Below are positions 8,339 to 16,919 of a stretch of 64,000 bases of DNA, piece after piece (positions within the stretch are counted from its first letter, which is position 1; every line of letters begins with the position of its first letter). The translations under genes were made by a program, and so were the position numbers. A model generated the notes under the pieces. The model made no database searches, was not told where the DNA came from, and saw only the letters and a list, made by a program, of their open reading frames with translations. Source of the stretch: JAOUEA01 sp963821925 (GTDB lineage Bacteria > Actinomycetota > UBA4738 > HRBIN12); the NCBI GenBank assembly GCA_963821925.1, contig CAWGFO010000010.1:248001-312000 (forward strand). Direction: 5' to 3'.

Positions 8339-8943
8339 GCGACATCGCAGCCGAGCAGGTCAAGCAGCTCCGGGAGGCCACCGGCGCCGGGATGATGGAC
8401 TGCAAGAAGGCACTGGTCGAGACGGCCGGCGACTTCGACAAGGCCGTCGAGTTCCTCCGCGAGAAGGGACTCGCCTCCGCCGCCAAACGCGCCGGCCGAT
8501 CCGCGAACCAGGGCGTGGTCGAGAGCTACATCCACTTCAACAAGACGGTGGGCGTGCTCGTCGAGGTCAACTGCGAGACGGATTTCGTCGCCAATACCGA
8601 CGAGTTCCAGGCGCTCGCGAAGGACCTGGCCCTGCACATCGCCAGCCCGGCCGCGCCGAGGTTCGTGAACCGCGACCAGGTCCCGCAGGCCGAGCTCGAC
8701 GCCGAGCGCAAGATCTTCGAGGCGCAGGCCAAGGAGTCGGGCAAGCCCGAGAACGTGATCGAGAAGATCGTCGAGGGCAAGCTCACCGCATACCTCAGGG
8801 ACATCGTGCTGCTCGACCAGCCGTTCGTGAAGGACGACAGCAAGACCGTGCAGCAGTTGCTCGACGAGATCTCCGCCAAGGTCGGCGAGAAGGTTGCCGT
8901 CAAGCGCTTCGCGCGATACAAGCTGGGCGAGGACGCCGAGTAG
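8335..8943 (+). CDS. tsf: Elongation factor Ts
   Basis: EF-Ts recycles EF-Tu by exchanging GDP for GTP. The 202-residue protein is the short form seen in many bacteria. The N-terminal UBA-like domain has VKQLREATGAGMMDCKKAL, and the core carries the EF-Tu-contacting signature VGVLVEVNCETDFVA. One EF-Ts core repeat follows, ending KVGEKVAVKRFARYKLGE. The ATG overlaps the rpsB stop (ATGA). It is followed 25 bases later by pyrH, the standard rpsB-tsf-pyrH-frr order. Confidence 0.97.
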   Translation: MSDIAAEQVKQLREATGAGMMDCKKALVETAGDFDKAVEFLREKGLASAAKRAGRSANQGVVESYIHFNKTVGVLVEVNCETDFVANTDEFQALAKDLALHIASPAAPRFVNRDQVPQAELDAERKIFEAQAKESGKPENVIEKIVEGKLTAYLRDIVLLDQPFVKDDSKTVQQLLDEISAKVGEKVAVKRFARYKLGEDAE

Positions 8944-8968
8944 CGGCGTCGAGGGGAGACCGCAGCCG

Positions 8969-9706
8969 ATGACCGACGGGGGAGCGACGCGGCCCACGTA
9001 CAAGCGGGTCCTGTTGAAGCTCTCCGGCGAGGCGTTCGCGCCGGGTGACTCCCAGTCCGGCATCAGCAGCGAGGCCACGAGCCTCGTGGCGCGGCAGCTG
9101 GCCGAGATCATCGACCTCGGCGTCGAGACGGCCGTGGTGGTGGGCGGTGGCAACATCTGGCGTGGCCGCCAGGCGCCCGACATCGACCGGAACCGCGCCG
9201 ACTACATGGGCATGCTCGCGACCGTGATGAACGCGCTCGCGCTCCAGGACGCCCTCGAGAAGATCCACGTGACGACCCGCGTGCAGACCGCGATCGCCAT
9301 GACCCAGCTGGCCGAGCCGTTCATGCCGCTGCGCGCGCGGCGTCACCTCGAGAAGGGGCGGGTCGTGGTGTTCGCGGCCGGGCTCGGCGTGCCGTTCTTC
9401 TCCACCGACACCTGCGCCGCCCAGCGCGCGCTCGAGATGGGAGCCGACGCGCTCCTCAAGGGCACGAAGGTCGACGGCGTCTACACGTCGGATCCGCACG
9501 TGGATCCGACGGCCACGAGGTTCGACACGATCGAGTACGTGGACGTCCTCAAGGAGGGTTACCAGGTGATGGACGCCACGGCGATCTCGCTCTGCATGGA
9601 GAACGGGTTGCCGATCATCGTGTTCGACCTTCGCGAGGAAGGCAACATCCGGCGGGTCGTGAGCGGCGACCCGATCGGCACGCTGGTCCACGGAGGAGTG
9701 CGATGA
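8969..9706 (+). CDS. pyrH: UMP kinase
   Basis: This hexameric bacterial UMP kinase phosphorylates UMP to UDP for pyrimidine nucleotide synthesis. The ATG at 8969 follows GAGGGGAG by ten bases and gives 245 residues, the normal length. Amino-acid-kinase fold motifs are present: YKRVLLKLSGEAF at the N-terminus, VVVGGGNIWRGR, the nucleotide loop VFAAGLGVPFFSTDTCAAQRA, and KGTKVDGVYTSDPHVDP. It overlaps frr by four bases (ATGA). Confidence 0.97.
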   Translation: MTDGGATRPTYKRVLLKLSGEAFAPGDSQSGISSEATSLVARQLAEIIDLGVETAVVVGGGNIWRGRQAPDIDRNRADYMGMLATVMNALALQDALEKIHVTTRVQTAIAMTQLAEPFMPLRARRHLEKGRVVVFAAGLGVPFFSTDTCAAQRALEMGADALLKGTKVDGVYTSDPHVDPTATRFDTIEYVDVLKEGYQVMDATAISLCMENGLPIIVFDLREEGNIRRVVSGDPIGTLVHGGVR

Positions 9707-10263
9707 CGATCGATTCGAGCCTGAAGGACGCCGGCCACAAGATGGAGGCAGCCGTCAGCCACCTCAAGGAGGACCTCGCGGGCATCCGCACCGGCCGCGC
9801 GTCGGCCTCCGTGCTGAACCGCGTGACCGTGGAGTACTACGGTACCCCCGTGCCCCTCAACCAGTTGGCGAGCATCACCGTGCCGGAGCCGCGGCTCCTG
9901 GCCGTCACGCCCTTCGACAAGGGCGCGGTCGGATCGATCGAGAAGGCGATCCAGTCGAGCGACCTCGGGATCACGCCGTCGAACGACGGGCAGGTGATCC
10001 GACTGGCCTTCCCGCCGCTCACCGAGGAGCGCCGCAAGGAGCTCGTCAAGCAGGTCCACCATCGCGCGGAGGAGGGCCGGGTGGCCGTCCGCAACGTCCG
10101 ACGGCACGCCAAGGAAGAGATGGAGAAGCTTGAGCGCGAGGGCGGCATCTCGGAAGATGACCTCGTGCGTGGGGAGAAGGAACTCCAGAAAGTCACCGAT
10201 CGCTTCGTGGGCGAGATCGACGAGATCCAGGGCCACAAGGAGCAGGAGCTGATGGAGGTCTAG
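9703..10263 (+). CDS. frr: Ribosome recycling factor
   Basis: RRF splits post-termination ribosomes together with EF-G. The 186-residue product is the canonical length, with the three-helix-bundle sequence IRTGRASASVLNRVTVEYYGTPVPL split by the hinge, followed by LGITPSNDGQVIRL, the conserved LTEERRKELVKQVH, and a basic helix VAVRNVRRHAKEEMEKLE. The ATG overlaps the pyrH stop, and the stop overlaps the cdsA GTG by one base, so this stretch is one coupled operon. Confidence 0.97.
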   Translation: MTIDSSLKDAGHKMEAAVSHLKEDLAGIRTGRASASVLNRVTVEYYGTPVPLNQLASITVPEPRLLAVTPFDKGAVGSIEKAIQSSDLGITPSNDGQVIRLAFPPLTEERRKELVKQVHHRAEEGRVAVRNVRRHAKEEMEKLEREGGISEDDLVRGEKELQKVTDRFVGEIDEIQGHKEQELMEV

Positions 10264-11942
10264 TGGCGGACGACAAGCGCGACGGCGGCGACGACCTGTT
10301 CGAGGACCTCGACAAGTTCTTCGCACCGATCAAGGACGTCGACTGGGACGAGCCCGCGTCCACGGGGGCGCGTGAGACCCCCAGCGAGGAACACGTCGCC
10401 GTGCACGCCGCCGAACCCGAGTCGCCCGCGACACCCGAGCCCGCCGCCGAGCACGACGACGACGAGTGGTACGACACCTCGGTGATCGAGCCGATCCAGG
10501 GGCTGGGCGAGGACCTGTTCGCCGACGAGGCGTCGGGCGGTGAGCCCGAGGTCGTCGAGGAGGTCGTGGTCGTCGAGGTGGAAGAGCCCGAGCCGGAGCC
10601 GGAGGCCCCGCAGGCCGAGCGGTTCGTCGACGAGGCCGAGACGGGCCCCGACGAGACCGACGAAGGTCCGACGATCGACGAGCTCCTGGCCGAAGAGGCC
10701 GAGGCCGGGGGGTCGGAAGAGGCCGAGGACCTCGACACCGTGACCGCCGAGTGGACGCTCGACCAGGACGACGAGCCGGTCGCCGCGGCGCCCTCCGCTC
10801 CGCTCCCGTCGTTCCTCGACGAAGCCGAGGCCGCCGCCGAGGCGCCCTCCGATGAGGATCTCGAGGCCGCCGCCGAGCACTTCGCCGGGTCGGTCCGGGG
10901 TGGGGTCGAGGAACCGGTCGCCGCATCCGTGACGTCTGGTGCCGACCTGATGGAGGATCTGGGCGCCGACGAGGTGGAGCAGGACATCCTGTCGGACCTC
11001 GGTGCGTCCGAGCCGCGCACGGTGATGGTCTCCGAGGGGCTCGGCGGCCCGAGCTGGCAGGATCCGGGCTCGATCGAGGTCGGGGCCGACATCGATCGCC
11101 GTGGTCCGAACGCCGGCGAGCGCGACGTGCCCGCCGCCTTCCTCACCGGGCTCGTCCTCGCGGGGGTGGCGCTGGGTGCGCTCCTGATCGGGGAGGCCGT
11201 GTTCGCGGTGATCGCGACGGCGGTGGTCCTGTTGGCCCAGGGCGAGTTCTTCGGCGTGATGGCCAAGCACCACCGCCAGCCCGCCACCGCGATCGGGCTC
11301 CTCGTGGGTCTGCTGATGATGGGCGGCGCGTACTTCCACGGCGAGTCCGCGGTGCTCGCGATGTTCGCCCTCGGCGTGATGGCCACCTTCCTGTGGTTCA
11401 TGGCCGGACCCGCGGCGCACCGCAAGGACACGATCGTGAACATCGGCCTCACCCTCGTGAACATCGCGTGGATCCCGTTGCTCGCGAGCTACCTGCTGGT
11501 CATGCTCGATCTCGAGCACGGCTCCCAGCTCGTGATCGCGGTGATCGGCCTGACGTTCGTCTTCGACACGGCCGCGTTCCTCGGCGGTTCGATCATGGGC
11601 GGACAGTTCTTCCAGCGCCCCCTCGCTCCGAGCGTCAGCCCCAAGAAGTCGATCGAGGGACTCGTGATCGCCACGTTGACCACGATGGTCGTGTCCGTGG
11701 CGCTCGTGACGTCGTTCGTCGAGCCGTTCGAGAACATGAAGATCGAGTCGCTGCTGCTCGCGATCGTGGTGGCGGCGGCCGCGACGCTCGGCGACCTCGC
11801 GGAGTCGCTCGTGAAACGCGACCTGGGCATCAAGGACATGGGCACGATGCTCCCGGGGCACGGCGGGATCCTCGACCGGATCGACTCCCTCCTGTTCGTC
11901 GCGCCGGCCGCGTTCCTGCTGCTCCGCGTGATCTTCGCCTGA
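10263..11942 (+). CDS. cdsA: Phosphatidate cytidylyltransferase with a 285-residue acidic N-terminal extension
   Basis: CdsA makes CDP-diacylglycerol from phosphatidate and CTP at the membrane. Residues from about 290 onward form the enzyme: seven or eight transmembrane helices, and the C-terminal signature DLAESLVKRDLGIKDMG...PGHGGILDRIDS with the catalytic Asp/metal-binding residues. The first 285 residues are soluble, strongly acidic and low in complexity (for example EVEEPEPEPEAPQAE), giving 559 residues in place of about 270. The GTG start overlaps the frr stop by one base. No stop or internal start with a good ribosome site separates the halves, so I read it as one protein. The extension's role is unknown. 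Confidence 0.93.
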   Translation: MADDKRDGGDDLFEDLDKFFAPIKDVDWDEPASTGARETPSEEHVAVHAAEPESPATPEPAAEHDDDEWYDTSVIEPIQGLGEDLFADEASGGEPEVVEEVVVVEVEEPEPEPEAPQAERFVDEAETGPDETDEGPTIDELLAEEAEAGGSEEAEDLDTVTAEWTLDQDDEPVAAAPSAPLPSFLDEAEAAAEAPSDEDLEAAAEHFAGSVRGGVEEPVAASVTSGADLMEDLGADEVEQDILSDLGASEPRTVMVSEGLGGPSWQDPGSIEVGADIDRRGPNAGERDVPAAFLTGLVLAGVALGALLIGEAVFAVIATAVVLLAQGEFFGVMAKHHRQPATAIGLLVGLLMMGGAYFHGESAVLAMFALGVMATFLWFMAGPAAHRKDTIVNIGLTLVNIAWIPLLASYLLVMLDLEHGSQLVIAVIGLTFVFDTAAFLGGSIMGGQFFQRPLAPSVSPKKSIEGLVIATLTTMVVSVALVTSFVEPFENMKIESLLLAIVVAAAATLGDLAESLVKRDLGIKDMGTMLPGHGGILDRIDSLLFVAPAAFLLLRVIFA

Positions 11943-11996
11943 CCACGATCCGGCCCTGGGCTTCGGGTTCCTCCCCGCGAAGGCGGTTGCCCGGGG

Positions 11997-12002
11997 TACC
12001 CT
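11997..12002 (+). promoter_or_regulatory. -10 box TACCCT for dxr (leaderless)
   Basis: TACCCT ends seven bases before the ATG at 12010. There is no ribosome site between them. It would give dxr its own leaderless transcript inside the longer operon. Confidence 0.55.
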
Positions 12003-12009
12003 TGAGGGC

Positions 12010-13167
12010 ATGAAGTCGGTCACCATCCTCGGCTCGACGGGGTCGATCGGCACGCAGGCCCTCGACGTGATCCGCCACAACCTGGATCGATTCAAGGTCG
12101 TCGGGCTCTCCGCGGCCGGCGGCAACGTGGAGCTCCTCGCGGGGCAGGTCCGCGAGTTCCTCCCGCCGGTGGTGGCGATCGCCGACGAGGACGCGGCCGC
12201 CGACCTCACCCAGAAGCTGGGGGCGATCAAGGGCGTCGAGGTGATCTCGGGACCCGAGGCGGCTGAGGCGCTCGCCCGCGACGTCGAGACCGACGTGGTC
12301 GTGAACGCGCTCGTGGGCTCGGCGGGGCTCGGTCCGACGCTCGCCACGCTCCAGAGCGGGAAGACCCTCGCGCTGGCGAACAAGGAGAGCCTGGTCGTCG
12401 GCGGCGAGCTCGTGACCGACCTGATCAAGGGAGAGCCCGAACGGCTGCTTCCCGTCGACTCGGAGCATGCGGCCCTCGCGATGGCGCTCCGGGGCGAGCG
12501 TCGCGAGGATCTCAAGCGGGTCGTCCTCACCGGATCGGGCGGACCGTTCCGCGGCTGGACGCGCAGCGAGCTCGCACGCGCGTCGGTGAAGGAGGCGCTC
12601 CAGCACCCGGTGTGGTCGATGGGCCCCAAGATCACGATCGACTCCGCCACCCTGATGAACAAGGGGCTCGAGGTGATCGAGGCGCACTACCTCTTCGACC
12701 TCGAGTACTCGCAGATCCACGTCCTGATCCACCCCGAGGGGCTCGTGCACGCGATGGCCGAGTTCCGCGACGGGAGCCTGCGCGCCGAGATGGCGAAGGC
12801 CGACATGCGCCTGCCGATCCAGCTCGCGCTCGCCTGGCCCGAGCGGCTCCCGACCGGCGTGGAGCCCGTCCCGCTGACCGATCGCCCGCTCACGTTCGAG
12901 CCGGTCGACCGGGAGGCCTTCCCCGCCGTGGACCTGGCCTACCGGGTCGGCGGTCTGGGACTCACCTTCCCCGCGGTGATGAACGCGGCCAACGAGGTTG
13001 CGGTCATGGCCTTCCTCGAGGGCAAGATCCCGCTCACGCGGATCGTCGAGCTCGTGCAGACCGTCGTGGACGAGCACGAGCCGGCCTCGGTGGTGTCGGT
13101 CGTGAACATCGAGCGGGCCGACACCTGGGCCCGCTCCCGCGCGGCCGAGATCATCGAGGAGCGCTGA
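12010..13167 (+). CDS. dxr: 1-deoxy-D-xylulose 5-phosphate reductoisomerase
   Basis: IspC/Dxr makes 2-C-methyl-D-erythritol 4-phosphate with NADPH, the committed step of the MEP isoprenoid pathway. At 385 residues it is full length. The NADPH-binding loop is GSTGSIGTQALDVI, the substrate/metal motifs are ALANKESLVVGG and LPVDSEHAAL, and the conserved flexible region reads HPVWSMGPKITIDSATLMNKGLE (in pieces HPVWSMGPK and DSATLMNKGLEVIEA). ispG of the same pathway lies about 4 kb downstream. A leaderless-type -10 precedes it. Confidence 0.97.
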   Translation: MKSVTILGSTGSIGTQALDVIRHNLDRFKVVGLSAAGGNVELLAGQVREFLPPVVAIADEDAAADLTQKLGAIKGVEVISGPEAAEALARDVETDVVVNALVGSAGLGPTLATLQSGKTLALANKESLVVGGELVTDLIKGEPERLLPVDSEHAALAMALRGERREDLKRVVLTGSGGPFRGWTRSELARASVKEALQHPVWSMGPKITIDSATLMNKGLEVIEAHYLFDLEYSQIHVLIHPEGLVHAMAEFRDGSLRAEMAKADMRLPIQLALAWPERLPTGVEPVPLTDRPLTFEPVDREAFPAVDLAYRVGGLGLTFPAVMNAANEVAVMAFLEGKIPLTRIVELVQTVVDEHEPASVVSVVNIERADTWARSRAAEIIEER

Positions 13168-13174
13168 CCCCCGC

Positions 13175-14299
13175 ATGCAGTTCGCCCTCGGCCTGCTGAT
13201 CTTCCTGCCGTTCCTGACGGTGATCATCTCGATCCACGAACTCGCGCACTTCGGCGTCGCCCGCCACTACGGGATGAAGGTCACCGAGTACTTCATCGGG
13301 TTCGGTCCGCGGATCTGGTCGACGCGCCGCGGCGAGCTCGAATGGGGCGTGAAGGCCCTCCCGATCGGGGGGTACGTGAAGATCGCGGGGATGAACCCGT
13401 ACGAGGAGGTCGCGCCCGAGGACGTCGACCGGACGTACGGCGCGAAGCCGGCCTACCAGCGGGCGCTCACGATCTTCGCCGGTCCAGGATCGCACTTCGT
13501 CGTGGCGGCGATCCTGTTCTCGCTGACCTTCCTCTTCTTCGGGGACTTCCGGAGCACGGTGCCCGTGGTCGGACGGGTGGAGCCGTCGCTGAACGGGTCC
13601 ACCTCGCCGGCGGCCGACGCTGGGATGCAGCCGGGCGACGTGATCGTCGGGGTCGGCGACGTCCGGGATCCGACCCAGGAGCAGATGCGCGACCTCGTGA
13701 CGGCCGCGGTGAGGAACGACCCGGGCTCGCCGATCGCGGTCACCGTGGAGCGCGACGGGCAGGAGATCGTGCTCGAGATCGTGCCGGAGCTCGACACGAT
13801 CGAGGGTGTGAAGATGGGACGGGTCGGGATCGTCCTGGGCACCGAGCGGATCGGGCTCGTGCCGTCGGTGGTGGCCGGGGTGAAGGAGGTCGGCTTCGCG
13901 ATCGAGGAATCGATCGGGCAGGTCGGCCGTGTCTTCGGCCCCCAGGGGATCGGACGGATCGTCACGCTGCTCACGAGCGACGCGCCCCGCGACCAGCAGG
14001 ACGCCACGAGCGTCGTCGGGATCAGCCAGCAGGTCGGCGCGACCTCGTCCAGGGGTGACTGGGGCACCGTCCTCTACTTCTTCGCGTTCGTCACGGTGTT
14101 CATCGGCCTGATCAACCTCGTGCCGCTGCCGCCGTTCGACGGGGGGCACCTCGCCGTGGTCGCGTACGAGAAGGTGATGCACCGCGCCGTCGACATGCGC
14201 AAGCTGATCCCCGTGTCGGCCGCCGTGATCGCCTTCTTCGTGATCTTCGTGAGCGCGACGATGTTCCTGGACTTCGCGAAGCCGATCCCGACGCCCTGA
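13175..14299 (+). CDS. rseP: Site-2 protease RseP/RasP family (M50)
   Basis: A 374-residue intramembrane zinc metalloprotease that cuts anti-sigma factors and leftover signal peptides. The HEXXH zinc motif is in SIHELAHFGVARHYGMKV in the first transmembrane helix, followed by the family signature FIGFGPRIWS. One PDZ domain spans about residues 125-205 (AADAGMQPGDVIVGVGD). The second catalytic motif NLVPLPPFDGGHL supplies the zinc-binding Asp. It starts eight bases after dxr, the usual dxr-rseP-ispG order. Confidence 0.95.
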   Translation: MQFALGLLIFLPFLTVIISIHELAHFGVARHYGMKVTEYFIGFGPRIWSTRRGELEWGVKALPIGGYVKIAGMNPYEEVAPEDVDRTYGAKPAYQRALTIFAGPGSHFVVAAILFSLTFLFFGDFRSTVPVVGRVEPSLNGSTSPAADAGMQPGDVIVGVGDVRDPTQEQMRDLVTAAVRNDPGSPIAVTVERDGQEIVLEIVPELDTIEGVKMGRVGIVLGTERIGLVPSVVAGVKEVGFAIEESIGQVGRVFGPQGIGRIVTLLTSDAPRDQQDATSVVGISQQVGATSSRGDWGTVLYFFAFVTVFIGLINLVPLPPFDGGHLAVVAYEKVMHRAVDMRKLIPVSAAVIAFFVIFVSATMFLDFAKPIPTP

Positions 14300-14377
14300 C
14301 GGGCGTTCTCGCAGGTCACGGGCCTCGTCGCCACGATTTCTCAACACCGCCTGGGGCTGGGCGACACATACGAGGGC

Positions 14378-14383
14378 TACGAT
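14378..14383 (+). promoter_or_regulatory. -10 box TACGAT for the two-component operon (leaderless)
   Basis: TACGAT ends seven bases before the ATG at 14391, with no ribosome site in between. It would start a separate transcript for the regulator-kinase pair. Confidence 0.55.
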
Positions 14384-14390
14384 TCCCGCC

Positions 14391-15086
14391 ATGAGCGAAC
14401 AGACGATCTTGGTGGTGGACGACGAGGAGGCGATCGCCGAGGCGGTGCGGGCGCGGCTCGAGAGCGAGGGCTACCAGGTCGTCGTCGCGTACGACGGTCC
14501 CCAGGCGATCCAGCTGCACGCCGAGCACCGCCCCGATCTCGTGGTGTTGGACCTGATGCTCCCCGGGATGGACGGGCTGGAGGTCTGCCAGGCGATCCAG
14601 AGGAACGGCTGGACCCCGGTCCTGATGCTCACGGCCCGCACCGAGGAGGCCGACAAGGTCGCCGGGTTCGCGGTCGGCGCCGACGACTACCTCACGAAGC
14701 CCTTCTCCCTGCGTGAGCTGGCCGCCCGCGTGAAGGCGATCCTCCGGCGGATGGAACGGATGCAGGCCGAGCGCGACACCGGCCCGATCGAGCGCAACGG
14801 TCTCGCGATCGACCCCAGCCGCCGCCGGATCAGCGTCGACGGCGAGGAGATCGGCCTCACCCCCCTCGAGTTCGAGATCCTGCTCGCCCTGGCCCGCGAT
14901 CCGGGCGTGGTCCTCTCCCGTGACCAGCTGATGGACAAGGTGTGGGGCTACCGCGACTACGCGGGCGGCCGCGTCGTCGACTCGCACGTCGCCCGGATCC
15001 GCCGCAAGCTCGGTGAGGACGGGAACGAGCCGCGCTTCATCCGCACGGTGCACGGCGTGGGGTACGCCTTCCAGGAACGCCTGTGA
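14391..15086 (+). CDS. OmpR/PhoB-family response regulator
   Basis: A 231-residue DNA-binding response regulator. The receiver domain has the acidic pair VVDDEE at positions 10-11, phospho-acceptor Asp54 in VVLDLMLPGMDG, Thr81 in MLTARTEEADKV, and Lys103 in DDYLTKPFS. The C-terminal winged helix spans about 130-230, with GEEIGLTPLEFEILLALA and VDSHVARIRRKLGEDG. The ATG follows a TACGAT box by seven bases. The stop overlaps the kinase start (GTGA), so the pair is cotranslated. It sits as an insertion in the conserved rseP-ispG spacing. The target genes cannot be read from the sequence. Confidence 0.94.
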   Translation: MSEQTILVVDDEEAIAEAVRARLESEGYQVVVAYDGPQAIQLHAEHRPDLVVLDLMLPGMDGLEVCQAIQRNGWTPVLMLTARTEEADKVAGFAVGADDYLTKPFSLRELAARVKAILRRMERMQAERDTGPIERNGLAIDPSRRRISVDGEEIGLTPLEFEILLALARDPGVVLSRDQLMDKVWGYRDYAGGRVVDSHVARIRRKLGEDGNEPRFIRTVHGVGYAFQERL

Positions 15087-16438
15087 GCTCCCTGCCTCTC
15101 GAGAAGCTGCCGACGATCAAGGGCAAGCTCGGTTCGGTCATCGTGATCGCGGTGGGCGTGACCGTCGTCCTGATCTTCCTGATGCTCGGCTACGGGCTCC
15201 GCGGCACCTCCCAGGACACCGCCCGACTGACCCTGGTTCGCGTGGCGCGGCGCGAGGCCGTCGGGACGCTCGTGACGAGCCCCGAGGGGATCGCGATCGT
15301 CCGTACGACGATCGAGGGCGGGATCCTCGAGGGCGCGCCGCCCGCGCCGCTGCCCGTCTTCGTCGACGGCATGGTGCACGTCGGCTCGACCCAGGAGCTC
15401 GAATACGCGGTCGTGCCGATCGTGGTGGAAGGGCAGGTCACCGAGCTCGTCTACGCGGTGCAGCCGGCTCCCGGGCGCGGGTTCTTCGCGCGGGTCGCCG
15501 CCACGTTCACCTTCCTGGCGGACTTCTGGTGGCAGTTCCTGGTCGCGGGGGCGCTCGCGGCCGGCATCGCGCTGGTGATGGCCCGCTGGCTCGCGCGCGG
15601 CATGACCCAGCCGCTCCGCGACATGGCGCAGGCGGCCCGACGGATGGAGCAGGGCGACTATTCCGTACGCGTGCACGCGAAGAGCCGCGACGAGGTCGGG
15701 CAGCTCGCGGCCGCCTTCAACCGCATGAGCGGCGAGCTCGAGCAGCTCGAGCGTTCCCGGCGCGACCTCGTGGCGAACGTCTCGCACGAGCTGAAGACGC
15801 CGATCGCCGCGATCCGCGCCCACCTCGAGAACCTCCTCGACGGCGTCGAGCAGCCGAATCCCGAGACCCTGCAGGTGATGCTCACGCAGTCCGAGCGCCT
15901 CGGCCGCCTGGTCGAGCAGCTGCTGGACCTCTCGAAGCTGGAATCGGGCGAAGTGCCGCTCCATCGCGAGGAGGTGCCGCTGGCGTCGCTCGTGTCGCAG
16001 GTGGTCTCCGAGATCGACGTCGCCAGATCCGATCGGGGCGTCGCGGTGCGCAGCCGGGTGCCCGACGATCTCCCGGCGGTCGACGCCGACCGCGAGCGCG
16101 TGCACCAGGTCCTCTTCAACCTGGTGGACAATGCCGTCCGGTTCACGCCCGAGGGCGGCGAGGTCGCGATCGAGGCCCATCGGCACAACGGGTCGGTCGA
16201 GGTCACGGTCGCGGACACGGGCGTGGGCATCTCCCCCGAGCACCTGCCCCGGCTCTTCGAGCGCTTCTACCGGGTCGACCCGGCCAGGGCGCGGGAGGAC
16301 GGGGGCACCGGGATCGGCCTCGCGATCGCGCGCTCCGTCGTGGAGGCGCACGGGGGCCACATCAAGGCCGAGAGCGAGCAGGGCAAGGGGAGCGTGTTCA
16401 CGTTCGACCTGCCGGTCGCCCAGGCGGACGCGAGCTAG
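15083..16438 (+). CDS. Membrane sensor histidine kinase, partner of the adjacent regulator
   Basis: A 451-residue HK. One transmembrane helix (VIVIAVGVTVVLIFLMLGYG) lies near residues 18-38, followed by an extracytoplasmic segment of about 110 residues with no recognisable sensor fold. The second helix (FLVAGALAAGIALVMARWLA) leads to a HAMP domain (MTQPLRDMAQAARRM). The HisKA helix has the phospho-acceptor His235 in ANVSHELKTPIAAIRAHLE. The ATPase domain has the N box (NLVDNAVRFT), G1 (VADTGVGISPEHL), F box (LFERFYRVD) and G2 (GGTGIGLAIA). The GTG start overlaps the regulator stop by four bases. Confidence 0.94.
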   Translation: MSSLPLEKLPTIKGKLGSVIVIAVGVTVVLIFLMLGYGLRGTSQDTARLTLVRVARREAVGTLVTSPEGIAIVRTTIEGGILEGAPPAPLPVFVDGMVHVGSTQELEYAVVPIVVEGQVTELVYAVQPAPGRGFFARVAATFTFLADFWWQFLVAGALAAGIALVMARWLARGMTQPLRDMAQAARRMEQGDYSVRVHAKSRDEVGQLAAAFNRMSGELEQLERSRRDLVANVSHELKTPIAAIRAHLENLLDGVEQPNPETLQVMLTQSERLGRLVEQLLDLSKLESGEVPLHREEVPLASLVSQVVSEIDVARSDRGVAVRSRVPDDLPAVDADRERVHQVLFNLVDNAVRFTPEGGEVAIEAHRHNGSVEVTVADTGVGISPEHLPRLFERFYRVDPARAREDGGTGIGLAIARSVVEAHGGHIKAESEQGKGSVFTFDLPVAQADAS

Positions 16439-16451
16439 GAGGGAGCCTCTC

Positions 16452-16901
16452 TTGAAGTCCACCACCACCACGATCACCGTGACCGCCGGCCGGCGGTACG
16501 ACTACCTCGACCTCACCGACGACCTCCGGCGTGCGATCAAGGACTCCGGGGTCACCGACGGCGCGGCGATCGCCTTCTGTGCGCACACGACCTGCGCCCT
16601 CTTGATCAACGAGTGGGAGGACGGGGCGATGGCCGACTTCCGGCGTCACCTCACCGACCTCGTGCCGCACGACGGCGTCTACTACCAGCACGACGACTTC
16701 GAGGTCCGCACGCAGAACATGCACCCCGACGAGCGCGCGAACGGCCACGCCCACGTGAAATCGATGCTGCTCTCGGCCACGTCGCACGCGATCCCGGTGG
16801 TAGCCGGCGAACCCGCGTTCGGCACCTGGCAGCGGCTGATCTTCTTCGAGATGGACGAGCCGAAGGACCGCACGATCACGTTCCACGTGTTCGGCGGCTG
16901 A
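16452..16901 (+). CDS. YjbQ/UPF0047 family protein
   Basis: A 149-residue member of the YjbQ (UPF0047) family, small trimeric beta-barrel proteins with weak thiamine-phosphate-synthase-like activity in some hosts. The start is TTG at 16452, supported by AGGAGG at 16437-16442; no ATG or GTG lies in a suitable place. Conserved residues are in AIAFCAHTTCALLINEWEDG, the metal/substrate-binding NGHAHVKSMLL, and FGTWQRLIFFEMDEP. It starts 13 bases after the kinase and is followed 18 bases later by ispG, so it is probably in that transcript. Function is not established. Confidence 0.88.
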   Translation: MKSTTTTITVTAGRRYDYLDLTDDLRRAIKDSGVTDGAAIAFCAHTTCALLINEWEDGAMADFRRHLTDLVPHDGVYYQHDDFEVRTQNMHPDERANGHAHVKSMLLSATSHAIPVVAGEPAFGTWQRLIFFEMDEPKDRTITFHVFGG

Positions 16902-16919
16902 GCTGAGAGACTGCCTGAC

